A stretch of DNA of 64,000 nucleotides, from assembly GCA_030267565.1 (NCBI GenBank), contig BRXU01000007.1, positions 3,038,001 through 3,102,000 of the forward strand, given 5' to 3'. Below, in pieces: positions 1 to 14,719 of the stretch. Position 1 is the stretch's first letter; each line of letters opens with the position of its first letter. Under the pieces are notes generated by a model, which searched no databases, was not told where the DNA came from, and was given only the letters and a program-made list of their open reading frames with translations. The translations under genes were made by a program, and so were the position numbers. Origin of the DNA: Pleodorina starrii. Its lineage: Eukaryota > Chlorophyta > Chlorophyceae > Chlamydomonadales > Volvocaceae.

Positions 1-720
1 GCAGCCTACGAGCGGGAAGCCCGGGAGCAGCCCGCAGCGGCGGCAGCAGCAGCAGGAGCCCACCCACCGGGACATCAGCCAGCCGCCGCCGAAGTGGCGC
101 CAGCAGCAAGTGTACTGGCAATGCTCCGGCGAATGTGGCCCATCAAATGGGAGCGCGAACACTTTGAGACGCTCTGGCGGCTGGCACAGGACGGCGTGCC
201 GCTTCCCGGCAACAGCCACATCAGGGGAGCAGCACCAGAACAATGCAAGTGCGGCGCGTACGGGGGAGCCGGCCCACACGCATGCTCGCCGCGTGCACAC
301 CACTTCTGGGAGTGCCCGGTGGCGCAAGCGGTGGTGCAGCAGATCGCCGCCCACGTGCCCGGGCCCATCACCCGGGCAAACGTGTGGCTGGCGGAGCCAC
401 CGCCAGGCGTGCAGCAGTGCGTGTGGGACGTGATCTGCCTGGCGGCACTCACGGCCATGGAACGGGCGCGCGTGGGGCTGTGGGCAGTCAGGAACTCACC
501 CACCGCCCCGGACGCCCCAGACCCAGTCGAGGTGGCCAAGGCGCGCGCAGCACTAGATTTTTGGCAGCGTGTGCGGGGGTTTGCGGAGCTAGACGTGCCA
601 AGGCGGGGATGGGAGGGGGTAGGGCCTGACCACCCCATCCTGGCGGTGGTCAACGGCCACATTCAGTGTGTGCAGCACGCAGGGATGGGTATGGAGGGAG
701 AGGGAGGGGTCGTGGAGTGA
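1..720 (+). mobile_element. LINE-type retrotransposon, 3' end of ORF2 (partial)
   Basis: The frame is open from the left edge to the TGA at 718-720, so this is the C-terminal end of a longer polyprotein cut by the window. It carries a Cys/His cluster (CKCGAYG, then HACS, then HHFWEC) typical of the zinc-binding tail after the reverse transcriptase of plant and algal LINEs, followed by a Trp-rich helical tail (VQQCVWDVICLAAL, then FWQRV). The RT and endonuclease domains would lie outside the window. A degraded copy of the same tail is seen near 48.75-49.16 kb. Family assignment is from motif layout, not a database search. Confidence 0.72.
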
Positions 721-1379
721 GGGGATGAAGGGGCTTTAGGGGTGAGGGAGGGAACTTAGGGCGTCGAGGCAGGGAGGCGTGAGAGGAGGGGATGAGGGGG
801 GGTTCATTTGGGTCCGAGAGGACTTAGGGTGCAGAGACCGCCGCGGGCTGCCTTTTGTAGGCGAGGGAGGCTTTAGGGAGCGGGTATAGCGAGAGTGAGG
901 CGAGTTGGCGAGGTGCCGCCTAGTGCGAACTATAGCCCCGTCACCTAGCCCGCTGCCGCAAGGCCCGCGCCCGACCTCCTGCCGCCTCGAGGCCAAGCGG
1001 AGCTCTGGAGCTCGGCCTCTAGGGGCCACCCCCCGGCCTCTCCGGGGCCGTCGTAGTAGGAGTAGTAGCAGGGGTAGGGCGCGCGCTGTCTTGGGTTCTC
1101 CTTTGGTGCTGACCGCCCACGAGCCGGACCAAGCTCGGGGCAGGTTCTCAGCGCTTTGTTTTCGCGCCTAGAGGAGCACCGCCAGCCGGTAGCAGGCCGG
1201 CCGGGCGCCCCGGCGCTGCAAGGACTTCAGGGCGGGCAGGACAGCGCGGGCGCCGCGTAGCGCGCCGGCGCGACTGCTGTTTGTGCGGACGAAGGGCCCA
1301 GCTGCCGTATATGGCAGGCTGTGAGCTCAAGCTTTTGGGGAGCCGCTGCACCGTACACCCGTATATGGGGTATACGACG
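721..1379. other. LINE 3' flank, no gene seen
   Basis: Purine-rich sequence after the LINE stop, with scattered CTTTAGGG/CTTAGGG words, then GC-rich DNA without a convincing exon. It may be LINE 3' UTR. No poly(A) or microsatellite tail marks a clear end. Confidence 0.4.
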
Positions 1380-1620
1380 CAGCCAGCTCTGCGTCGAGCA
1401 GGAGGGGGTAGCGGCCCCTCACGCCCTTCTCCCACCGCAAGGGGGAGAGTGCTTAGGCGGTCTTTCCGTCGGGGCTGGGTTAGCAGCCCCTGGCCAGCGT
1501 CAGGGCCCGGTCAGATACTGTAACGACACACACACACACACACACACACGGGTTAGTAACCGGCGGGTCTGGAGTTCGATCCCCAGAGTCGGCACTAACT
1601 TAACCGGAAGACGTGGGATC
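1380..1620 (+). repeat. SINE-like dispersed repeat, copy 1, with (AC)12
   Basis: The stretch 1450-1525 matches 2066-2136 block by block (shared GGCGGTCT, GGGTTAGC, GGCCAG, CAGATA and TGTAAC words), and both run into an AC tract (1526-1549 here). After the tract comes GGAGTTCGATCCCCAG, which resembles a tRNA B-box (GGTTCGANTCC). The pair looks like a short non-coding dispersed repeat, possibly tRNA-derived. The outer ends are approximate. Confidence 0.6.
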
Positions 1621-1983
1621 GTACCCCACCGCTGGTCCCCCGGGTGTGAGAGATCGGGGTGTCGAAGGCTGGAGACAATGGTGTCCTCTGGTGCGCGGGG
1701 CGGCTGGAGTGGGATGCCACCATGAAGACTACAACGCTGCCGCAGAGCAGTGGTGGAGGAATGAGTCTGCATAGGGCCTGGACCAGACTGCATAGCAGGT
1801 GGTGGTTGGATAACTAAGATCGGGCGGCGGCAGGCTTCCGAAGGATATAGGAGGTGGCAATGGCACCGGTGTGAGTGCCCTGGTAGATTACGCAGCTGTA
1901 GAGCATGCGTTCGGTGGACCGAGGACAGTAGGCGCCTGGGGCTAGCTTAGCTGGCACATGGACAATCAGGTGGACGCTGTCCT

Positions 1984-2215
1984 GTGACGATTACGGCGCA
2001 GCGGTTAGCACTTCCCGGTGCAGTGTGCAGACAAGGTGGTACGCCCCTCCTCAACAGAGGAGTGCTTCGGCGGTCTCCCGTATGTGGGCGGGTTAGCGCC
2101 CCCGGCCAGTGTCGGCCCGGCAGATATGTAACAGTTACACACACACACACACACACACACACACCGCCGCAACCTGGGCTCTGGTTCGGAAGCACGCCAC
2201 GGTGCTGTTTGCACA
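1984..2215 (+). repeat. SINE-like dispersed repeat, copy 2, with (AC)14
   Basis: Second copy of the repeat at 1380-1620. Near its start it has GGCGCAGCGGTTAGCAC (1995-2011), which resembles a tRNA A-box region. The AC tract is 2137-2164, and a weaker B-box-like word (TGGTTCGGA) follows it. The A-box and B-box words are about 170 bp apart, further than in a tRNA, so this is at most a tRNA-derived SINE and not a tRNA gene. Confidence 0.6.
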
Positions 2216-2226
2216 GAGGTGAGAGG

Positions 2227-3325
2227 TAATGCTGGATTTACATGACACGTTACGTTATCACTTTACAGGAAACGTGATCAGTTCGCATGGGGTAACGGGT
2301 CCGTTACATGTTACGTGGCCAAAAAGTCTAACGTGGCCCCAGGGGGGGTGTAATTGACCAAACGTTGATCCCTCCCCCCGTTACAGCCAGTACAACCTCA
2401 ATTTAGCATACGGTAGTTTTGAAGGACCAATTCAAGACCAATCAAGACCAATCGTTCAGTTATGTCATATGTCATATACTTGGTATAACAAGCGCTCGGC
2501 GATCTCCATCGAGTTCCCTCTGCGAACTTCATGCCAAACTTGCTACATGACGAAGGGCAAATCCGCACAAGCGCAGCGGCAGCAGAGCACTGAGAATTGC
2601 GTGGTCATGTCCATTTATTATGAATAGCTGCCTAAGTGACCAAAGCTGCTGGGGCACATATAACGAACCGATACAAGGCCAAGCAGTTATGTGAATACCT
2701 TTTATGTGCGCGGGAAGCGGTAAGCGGGAACAGCGCTGGAGCATGCGTGCCGTACTATTTTCCGAAATAGTACGACCTACAAGCGCACCGGTCCCTCACC
2801 CGTTACTCCCGAATGAGTTTCTCTGCCGGCTATTTCTGCATAAAGTCAACATGGATCTTGACAAGGCGCTGCTGCTTCTCGACAAGACACAGTGGTCGGT
2901 CAGGCCGAGCTTCCGAGAGCCATGCCGACACCGCGCAGGGCCGGCCGCGGTCGCAGCCGCTCGCCGACGCCGCACAACTTTAGTGCAATCAATATGCAAA
3001 CAATGAGCGTGATGAGACCGCCATCGAGGGCTTGGCGTTATGGCGTACTCTGAGAACGAGCTCTCGCGCATTGAGGCCGACCTCAGCGCATCGGGTTCCA
3101 TTATGGGCAACGACGCTCGCAGGCTTCGTCCTAAGGGTTCATCATCGTGCTGGAGTGATATGACATGGGTGCTTTGACGTTACCGCCTCAAAACATACCG
3201 TAGTGTGTACGGACCTCGCGCCAACAGACATAACGTCCCCAAAACAGCCCATGTAAATTGGGATCCGTTTGGGCCTGCCACTTTACATGTTAACGTGAGG
3301 TAACCTAACGTGTCATGTGAACTGG
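2227..3325. mobile_element. Non-autonomous TIR transposon, copy 1 (internally deleted)
   Basis: Nearly identical over most of its length to 44080-45357. The left end carries ATTTACATGACACGTTACG and the right end its reverse complement with a few changes, giving terminal inverted repeats of about 30 bp. Compared with copy 2 it lacks about 240 bp (copy 2 positions 44403-44640). Inside, 2751-2773 is a small palindrome (GTACTATTT / AAATAGTAC). The open frame at 2704-3006 resembles no transposase I recognise, so the element is called non-autonomous. Target-site duplications could not be defined with confidence. Confidence 0.8.
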
Positions 3326-3985
3326 CTATAACCCTTTGGTTCCCGGGTCCACTGTAAAACACGGCTCATTCATTCATTCGAGGCACATCTCCCGCCAATT
3401 CGCCACGATCACCACGCGCCGCCGGCCGCCCGGCCCAGCGCTTCGGCGCGTGTCCTGTGTGTGCAAAGGGCGTACACAGGATGCGTGCGCGGCGGCGGCG
3501 GCGGCACGATACGACCGGTGCTGCTCGACACAGACCGCGGCTGCGCCACTAAGGAACGCGCTGGGAGAGCGTATTGAGCGGTTCACGGGTTAGCTCTGTC
3601 AGCGGGCCCACGGTGGTAAGGCCGCCAAACGCCCAACAACGAACAACGAACCAACCAACGCCACACAACGGACGAACACAGTGCAATTACCAACAATTAG
3701 TCGCCTTGGAACGGCAACATCCAAGTCCAAGCAGCAACAACAACAGCCGTTGAAACAAAATACAAAATCGCAACAATAACAAAGTAATCACAACAGATGT
3801 AACAGCACAAAATGCTAGGGGCGGGTTGGTACACATCTCTGATCGCCGACGACGCAAACCCTCTCGACAGTCCTGCCCGGTCACAACGCATCCCCGCACA
3901 CACCCGTCACGCCCACGTGTCGCGTCCTCTCTTCTCTTCTCTTCGAGCATCCCCCCTCTCTCCCGCCGCCCCCAGCCGTCGGACA
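3326..3985. other. Intergenic, no gene seen; AAC-rich stretch
   Basis: From about 3630 to 3810 the plus strand is rich in CAA/AAC words, i.e. GTT-rich on the minus strand. This is lower in GC than the surroundings and resembles volvocine 3' UTR or intergenic sequence downstream of the minus-strand lipase. No convincing exon. Confidence 0.4.
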
Positions 3986-3990
3986 TTACA
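3986..3990 (-). terminator. Candidate TGTAA poly(A) signal for the lipase gene
   Basis: TTACA on the plus strand reads TGTAA on the minus strand, the usual poly(A) signal of volvocine nuclear genes, about 500 nt past the preferred lipase stop codon. A 3' UTR of that length is normal for these algae. The assignment rests on this pentamer and the spacing. Confidence 0.4.
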
Positions 3991-4495
3991 TCAATGAGTC
4001 AGTCGCGGTCCAGCTGCCGGAAAGAACAGCTGCTGCAGTGGGAGGCTGCGAGCGGAGAATCTTCAATCGACCAATACGGTATGCCGCCGCAGCCATTACG
4101 ATGTTAATTAGTCAAGCCGGAGGCCGCGGCCACCCTGCCCTGGTCTTCCATGGCACATGTGCCGACAAGCCACCCGCGCACCCAGGGGCCCCCTGCCCGG
4201 CGCAAATACGTCGTCGTCGTCGGGCCCCCGGGTGGAGGGAAAGTTCTCGTGTCGTGTCGACTCGTGCATCGATACGGTATTACGTGCCACCGCCGCCGCA
4301 TACCGCCGTCAATGCAAAGCACGGGGAAGTCGCTTCTCGAGCTCTTGACGGCCCCAGCCGCCCCGGACGTTCGGCCGGCCAGGAGTCCACGGCAGCCTGC
4401 TGCATCAGCTCCGGCCGCGGCTACTGCCGCTGCTGCTGCTGTTGCCATCCCTGGAGCGGCTCCGGCTGCTGCAGCAGCAGAGGTGGCTGCGGCTG

Positions 4496-7400
4496 CTACT
4501 GCTGTTGCGGCTGCTGCTGCTGGTGTTGTTGTTGCTGCTGGCTGCGGGCTTGGCGCCGGAACGCCACCAACGCCGCGGTCTCCAGGTCGTGGTGGTACGA
4601 CGCGTGGTGGTGGTCCAGCCAGTACTGCAGTAGTACGGAGGTACGGTACAAGTAGCGACGGGCGTGGACCGTAGAGGGAGAGACAGAGAGAGAGAGAGCA
4701 GCGAGGCAAGGGACGGTTGCCCCCTTCGTCTTTATTTCCTTCCCAGAAGCCGGCGACACGCTGCTGCCTAAGGTCCCGGCGGCGAGCCCTTAAGAGTGTG
4801 GTCCAAGACACCGACGACCGACCCCATGGGCCTCCCGACACCGACCCCTTGCGCCTCCCTATACCAACCCCATGGGCCTCCCCAGGCCGGTGGTCGCACG
4901 TGCACCCGCACGCGTGCAGCCCGGGCAGGCCCGTGTGACCGGGTGCTGGGAGGCCCGCGTGGGCCATGCCGTATCCCCACCGCCCTCACCGCCCTCACCT
5001 GCAGTGACCTCACGGGCGCGGCGACGGCCTCGTCCATCGCCATTTGCAGCAGCGTCTCGGCCTCCGCCTCCGAAACCGGGACCGCCTCACAGCCGCCTGA
5101 GGGCGGAGCGGAGCCGGAGCCGGGGCGGGGGCGGGGCCGAGGGGGTGTAGACCAGGAGAGGTCCAGTTGGCCAAATCAGCGCACATCAGGACGACGTCTC
5201 CAGGAGGCGACAGACGCAGAACCGGAAAGATGAACGCACAGCCACCGTTTTTAAGGGGATGGCACTTCTTCCTTCGCTCCTCAACCAGAGCGCTCAACCC
5301 AACCCGGGGGGATTATCCACGTATAGGCCGGAGCCGGAGGGAGGGATTGACCTGACCACGACTTCGGTAGTGCATTCGGCGGCCAGTTCGGTCCACGCCC
5401 CCTTTCCCCCTTGTAACCCCCTCCTCGCGCCGCGCCGAGTGCCGTACCTCGCGCCGACCAGCGCAGCAGCAGCAGCTCCCCCACCGTCTCATACAGGAAG
5501 CGCCCGCTGCTCAGCGCCGCGCCCTCCCCCAGCACCGCCCCTCGCAGCGACAGCAGCGCTCCGAGACCAGGCACCGCGCGGCGCGCCGCCGCAAAGTAGG
5601 GATCCGCCGTCAGCATCGCGCGCGGCACCGGGTCGTGCTCGAGGACCCAGTTGACGGCGGCGGAGGGCGGCGCGCGCAGCAGGCGCAGCACGCGGCCGCC
5701 GCCGCCGCCGCCGGCGTGCGCGAGGACGGGCGGCGAGCCGAAGGTGTGGCAGGAGGTGGCGTCGGGGGACCTGAAGGGGCAGGTGGCGAGATGGCGTGTG
5801 GGTGGGTGGGGGTGGGGGCGTGCGGTGTGTGTGTCCGTGTGCGTGTTTGGTGAGGTGACAGTGTGCGTGTGTGTGTGAGTGTACGGTGGGATAAGGGTCC
5901 GCAGTTAGACGCGATCGCTTTGCAATCTGTGCGCACCCAGCCACCCACAACCCACCAAGCGACCCACGGGTCATGGCCCAATCGCCAGGGCGCCAGCACC
6001 CCTCCTCCCCCGCTCATCTACTCACTCTAATATGCCTTCCTAGCGGCCCCTACTTCACGGTCTCATGGCATGCGGCCCTTCAGGTACGGTGCTCCCTACC
6101 CACATCGCCACATGTCCGACCGACCGACCCACGGGTCAACAGCCCATGGCCACGAGGCCGCAGCGGCCCCTTGCGCCTGTCGCTTGCACCTCCCTCCCTC
6201 TCACCACGCACCTGTGGCCCTGCAGAATGGACATCGCCCACAGCAGCTTGGCCAGAGAGCCGCCCAGCGAGTGCCCCGCGAACACCACGTGGTCCACACC
6301 CGCGGCGGCCGCCTCCCTGCCGACCCACGGGTCATCAGCATCACCGTCGGCAGCAGCAGCAGCAGCGAGCGGGAAGGCGCGGAGGGAGAGAGGACCGTGG
6401 GTTCCGAGGTACTGTCGGCCAATAAACGGAAGGGCTGCACGCGTCCTCTGGTGGCATCGAGTTGCTCAGAATCCTTTTTTTGCTCTGCTCGCTCGGCATC
6501 TTGGGTACTACACACCCCCACAACACGCACCCAGACACCCCGCTGACCAGCCTCATTCCGCCCCCCGTCACCCGCCCGCTGACTGATCCACACAGGCTCT
6601 AGCTGCTGTAGAACCGTTCTCCTCACCAGGAGACGCTTGCGCTCGCATACCGGTAGCCTCACAGCGCAAGCTTCTCCTGAAAAGGAGAATGGTTCTACAG
6701 CAACTAGAGTCACAAGAGCTACTGCAGGCAGTCCCGCCCGGCCGGCCCACCGACCCACCGACCCACCGACCCGCCGAACCCACCTAATGTGCGGCAGCAG
6801 CACCGGCAGGAGCTCTCGGGCCATCGCAGCGACACCGCTGTGCGCGACCAGTTGCTCCTCAGATGAGGCGGAGGAGGAGGAGGAGGCGGGGGAGGAGCCG
6901 GCTGCTGCTGCGGCACCTTCTGCCGCCCCCGTCGGTTCAGGCGACAGCAGCGGCGAGGGCCAGAAGGCGGCCAGAGACGCCGAGAGCGAAAGCTGCCCGG
7001 GGGGTGGGAGGAGAGACAGGGCCGAGCCGAGGAAAGGAGCATGGGTTGAGGCGGCGGAGAGGGATATCGGTAGGTAGGGTTTATGCGGAAAGCAAGCGAA
7101 GTGAAGCGAAGCTGGGCCCAACCATAACCAGGCACCCCTTCCCGCCCTGCCCTTCCCCGAACCGTCCTCCCCTTCTTTCCATCCACCCGGCCCCTTCCCT
7201 TCCCTTCCCTCCCCGCCCCCGCACCGTGTTCGAGTCCGGCGCCGCCCACTGCACCCCCCTCAGGAAGATGAACCGACATCGGGTCCCCGGCGTGACCGCA
7301 GCAGTGGGGCCCGCCTCCGCCTGCTGCTGCTGCTGCTGCTGCACCGCCGCCGCCGCCAGTCCACCACCACCGCTGCCGCCGCCGGCACTGGCCCCGGACG

Positions 7401-9581
7401 GTGGCGGTGGCGCCCTCTGTACCTCCTCGCTGGCCGGTGCTGCCGCCCTGTGGTGCTGCAAGTGGAGGTGAAGGGCCGGCTGCTCCCGATGAAGATGAAG
7501 ATGAAGGTGGCCGTCGCGGAATGTGTGACCCGCGCCGCTGCCGCCGCCGCCGCCGCTGTGGCCCTGGCCATGAGCCTGGCTTTGGCCTTGGCCCTGTGTG
7601 AGATGCGTGCGGCCGTCGTCAGGTGCGTGCGTGTTGGCGGCGTGCCCCTGGCTGCTGCTGCTGCTGGCGGACACGTTGAAGGGATCGGTCGACACGGACC
7701 CGGACCCGGACACGACGGTGCTGCTGCTCGAGCCCAAGCCACCGGTGCCGCCGCGGCCGGCGGCGGCGTCTGGGTGCTGACCGCTGCTCTCCAGCTGCGC
7801 CGGCTGCTGCTGCTGCGGCCCCTGTCCCTGTATCTGTCCCTGCTGCTGCTGCTGCTGCTGGTTCCGGTCCTCCCCGTGGAGAGGACTCGATACGTGGCCA
7901 GGATGACCCGGCCCCGATATGTGGGATGGGCCGGCGGCCCCCGCACCGCCGCTTCCTCCTAGCGTGCTGCCACTGACGTTGCTGCCGCCTGGAGCGGTTT
8001 CGGAGCTGCCCCAGGTGCCGCTGCGGGCGTTGGTGCTGGCGGTGTCGCTGCCGCCGGTGCTGGTGCCGGAGGGCGCCTCGTCCTCGCTGCCGCCGACAGA
8101 CCGGCCGGGCAACGGCTGCTGGTGCTGGTGCTGCTGGCGAGGAGTCGGCAGGGGCGGCTGGGGTTGTGACGGCCGCTGGGGGAAGGCGCGGCGCGGAAGG
8201 GCCTCCAAGTCGACGTAGCCATCGGCGACGTACCTTCGAAGGCGGAAGGCAGCAGCCGCGGCGGCAGCCGGCGCGTGAGTGAGTGAGTGGCGGCAGGGAG
8301 CGGGGCAGTGTGTGTGTGGCCGTGTGTCGGTTGGGGTGTTGTGGGCGTTACAGCGGGCGGGGGGCTGCAGAGCCTCGCGAGGGAGGATGGAGAGTGGCAT
8401 CCGGCACAAGCCGCAACGGGCGGCGCAACGGCGGCGGATGGCGGCGGATGGCGCCACAGTATCCTCCGCGACCTTCCGCGTCGTGGGTTTTCCCGAAACC
8501 CATCAACAACACATTACCACATTACCGCTTTCGAGGAGAATGCAGCGATGGGACCGTGGCGATGGATGGATTTGGGACGCACAACTGTCATGACGCGGCC
8601 CTCGCCATTCACTGAGCCTCGTCATTTACTGCTGTACGACCCACCAGCAAGTGAAGCTCGTACGGCCGTACGCCACCAGCTTGAGGCCCTCCTCCTGGAG
8701 TGTACGGGGCAGGGTTTCGTACGGGTAGTAGCACAGCCCCGACCAGAGCGCCAGCTTTCCGGCCAGGTACAGGGAGGGCCAATCGGAGGACAGCTCGGGG
8801 GCCTGAAGGGGCGCAGCGCAGTCGGCGGGACGTAGGCGGGAGGGCGGTAAAAAAGAAGAGGGTGGGAGAGAGGGCGGTAAAAAAGAAGAGGGCGGGCGGA
8901 GGCGGGCGCCGGGGGTCCGGGGTTCCGGTTGAGCTGCGAGACAGGTCAGGCGGGGCTGTAGGTTTGGTTCGGGGTTCAGGGCTCCAGCTGCTGCTGCCGC
9001 CTCGGGAGTTTGGTTTGTTGGGGTCCACTGGTGGTGCTCGGAGAGGTCAAATGGTGCATGCTTGACCTATTGTGGCCACCTAGCAAACAGGTGGGTAAGG
9101 CTGTGGGGTGTGGGTGTGATGCCTCAACATAGGGTGTGGTGGAGATTAGGGGTTGCCCGCCGTGTCGCTCCGTGCCGTGACAGCTACGGGGAGTTGAAGA
9201 TGATCAGAGGCAAGCGCGCCATCGGCCTCACAGCCACCCGTAGCCAGAATGTCCCCGTTCTTGATACGAAAAGTCAGGAAAGAAGAAAAGGACCACCGCG
9301 AAAGCAGGGCCCCAGCGATTGATCGAGCAGGGTGAGCGTCAGCGCGTCGACAATTCGACATGCTTTACCTTCCGATGGTTGGGGTGCCGGTGGTGGGCCT
9401 GATGGTGGTTGCGGTGAGGACCATGGTGGTTGCCGTGCCCCTCGTGGAGATGGGTGGAGTGGTCCCGAAAGAGGTGGCGCACAGCAGCAAGCGGACCGAG
9501 CGAGCGAGAGGCGGCACGGTTACTGCTGCGCCATGTCAACGCCCTTCCGGCAAACGGGTTGGGGAGCAGCAGAGGTGGCAT
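4496..9581 (-). CDS. Class 3 lipase (alpha/beta hydrolase), 747 aa, 8 exons
   Basis: Exons: 9369-9581, 8645-8802, 7225-8233, 6784-6992, 6212-6316, 5448-5770, 4999-5096, 4496-4624; all splice phases close. The nucleophile elbow GHSLGGS (Ser546), the segment SCHTFGSPPV and the aspartate in VNWVLEHDPVPRA (Asp611) are the lipase class 3 signature, predicting hydrolysis of acylglycerols or other acyl lipids. The catalytic His is not assigned. The N-terminus is Arg/Ser-rich then His-rich and could be an organelle transit peptide. Exon 3 holds an insertion of roughly 300 residues rich in Ser/Gly/Gln/His between the N-terminal helix region and the catalytic core. An in-frame ATG at 9698 is an alternative start. 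The last exon is chosen because acceptor CTGCAG before 4624 keeps phase; the alternative reads through to a stop at 4768. Divergent from the MORN gene. Confidence 0.85.
6599..6707. repeat. Intronic inverted repeat, 45-bp arms, 19-nt loop
   Basis: Arms 6599-6643 and 6663-6707 are reverse complements at 39 of 45 positions, separated by 19 nt. It lies inside the lipase intron between the exons at 6784-6992 and 6212-6316. The RNA of either strand would fold into one long, slightly mismatched hairpin, as a microRNA precursor or a small foldback element would. Confidence 0.8.
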
Positions 9582-13884
<4,303 letters not shown>

Positions 13885-14719
13885 AGGGAGGTGCCGGGGC
13901 AAGGGGGTGGTGTGCCGGGCAAGAGGTGGTTGCGCTCCCACCATTTTTTACTCCCACCGAGTGGGAGTGGGGAAGGGGGAGGCGTGCGTGCAGCAGGGAG
14001 GAGGCAGGGGCATGCGCGTGGGTGGAGGTTGGACGGTGCAGGCTGCGTCGGCCCGCGAGCGCGCCCGCTCACAGGCGCTTGTGCGATTAGTTGGTTCATT
14101 TGGGGGGATGGGAAGTGGGGTACGGTACGTCGGAAGCGCCGGTGGGACGTGCGGAGGTGACGGCGGTGGTGAGGCGGATATGAGCAACGCGGAGCGGCTA
14201 AGGGTGAGGAGGCGTCGACAGTGAGCAAGATACCGTAGTACACAAGACGGTGAAAGTGCTTCGCAGCGCCGTCGTCGAGCAGTGCTGTCTGTTAGCGGTT
14301 GTCTGTCCTGCGATGAGGGTGGCAACACGGGTGACTCGATAGGACTGCTCCCCGCGTACGTCAAAAGGCCACCAAGGCCCACAACTCTTCCAGAGCCTGT
14401 CGCACACTGTGACAACAACTCGCAGGACCAGCAAGGCCACATGAGGCATGACCCCCCGACAAGGCAGCACCACACCGTGTGTCGCCCTACACCACATCGC
14501 ACTAAACACGCGCCCAACAGCCCCCGCCTTCCGCAGTACTATCAGCGTCCCGCCGACCCTCCCCACCAGCACCGCACCACTTCCAGCACTCGCCCAACAA
14601 CAATTTGCCCTGCTCCTCGTCCCTAGCCCCCACCCCTACACCGCGTTCCGCGATCCCCACCAAGCACCTCCCCCCCTCCCCAGACACACACACACGCTCC
14701 CGCCTCCGCCTCCGCCGCC
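13885..14719. other. Convergent intergenic region, no gene seen
   Basis: Tail-to-tail spacer between the MORN gene stop and the RED gene stop. It must contain both 3' UTRs. No TGTAA on either strand was spotted close to the stops, and no exon was recognised. Confidence 0.5.

Noticed and set aside
721..900. Scattered CTTTAGGG/CTTAGGG words resembling volvocine telomere repeats (TTTTAGGG)
   Set aside because: They are isolated, not tandem, and lie in a purine-rich LINE flank.
1995..2011. tRNA gene
   Set aside because: Only an A-box-like word; no acceptor stem or T-loop at tRNA spacing.
4150..4674. Plus-strand Ala-rich frame with a P-loop-like GPPGGGKV string
   Set aside because: It is antisense to the lipase last exon and 3' UTR; the Ala tract is the reverse reading of Gln/CAG-type repeats, and no further NTPase motif is present.
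4104..4967. Long minus-strand frame of 287 codons
   Set aside because: Low-complexity frame overlapping the lipase 3' end in another frame; no domain and it conflicts with the phase-consistent exon.
5971..6211. Possible extra lipase exon between 5770 and 6212
   Set aside because: Direct joining of the flanking exons keeps phase and restores the SCHTFGSPPV motif, and candidate exons there hit stops.
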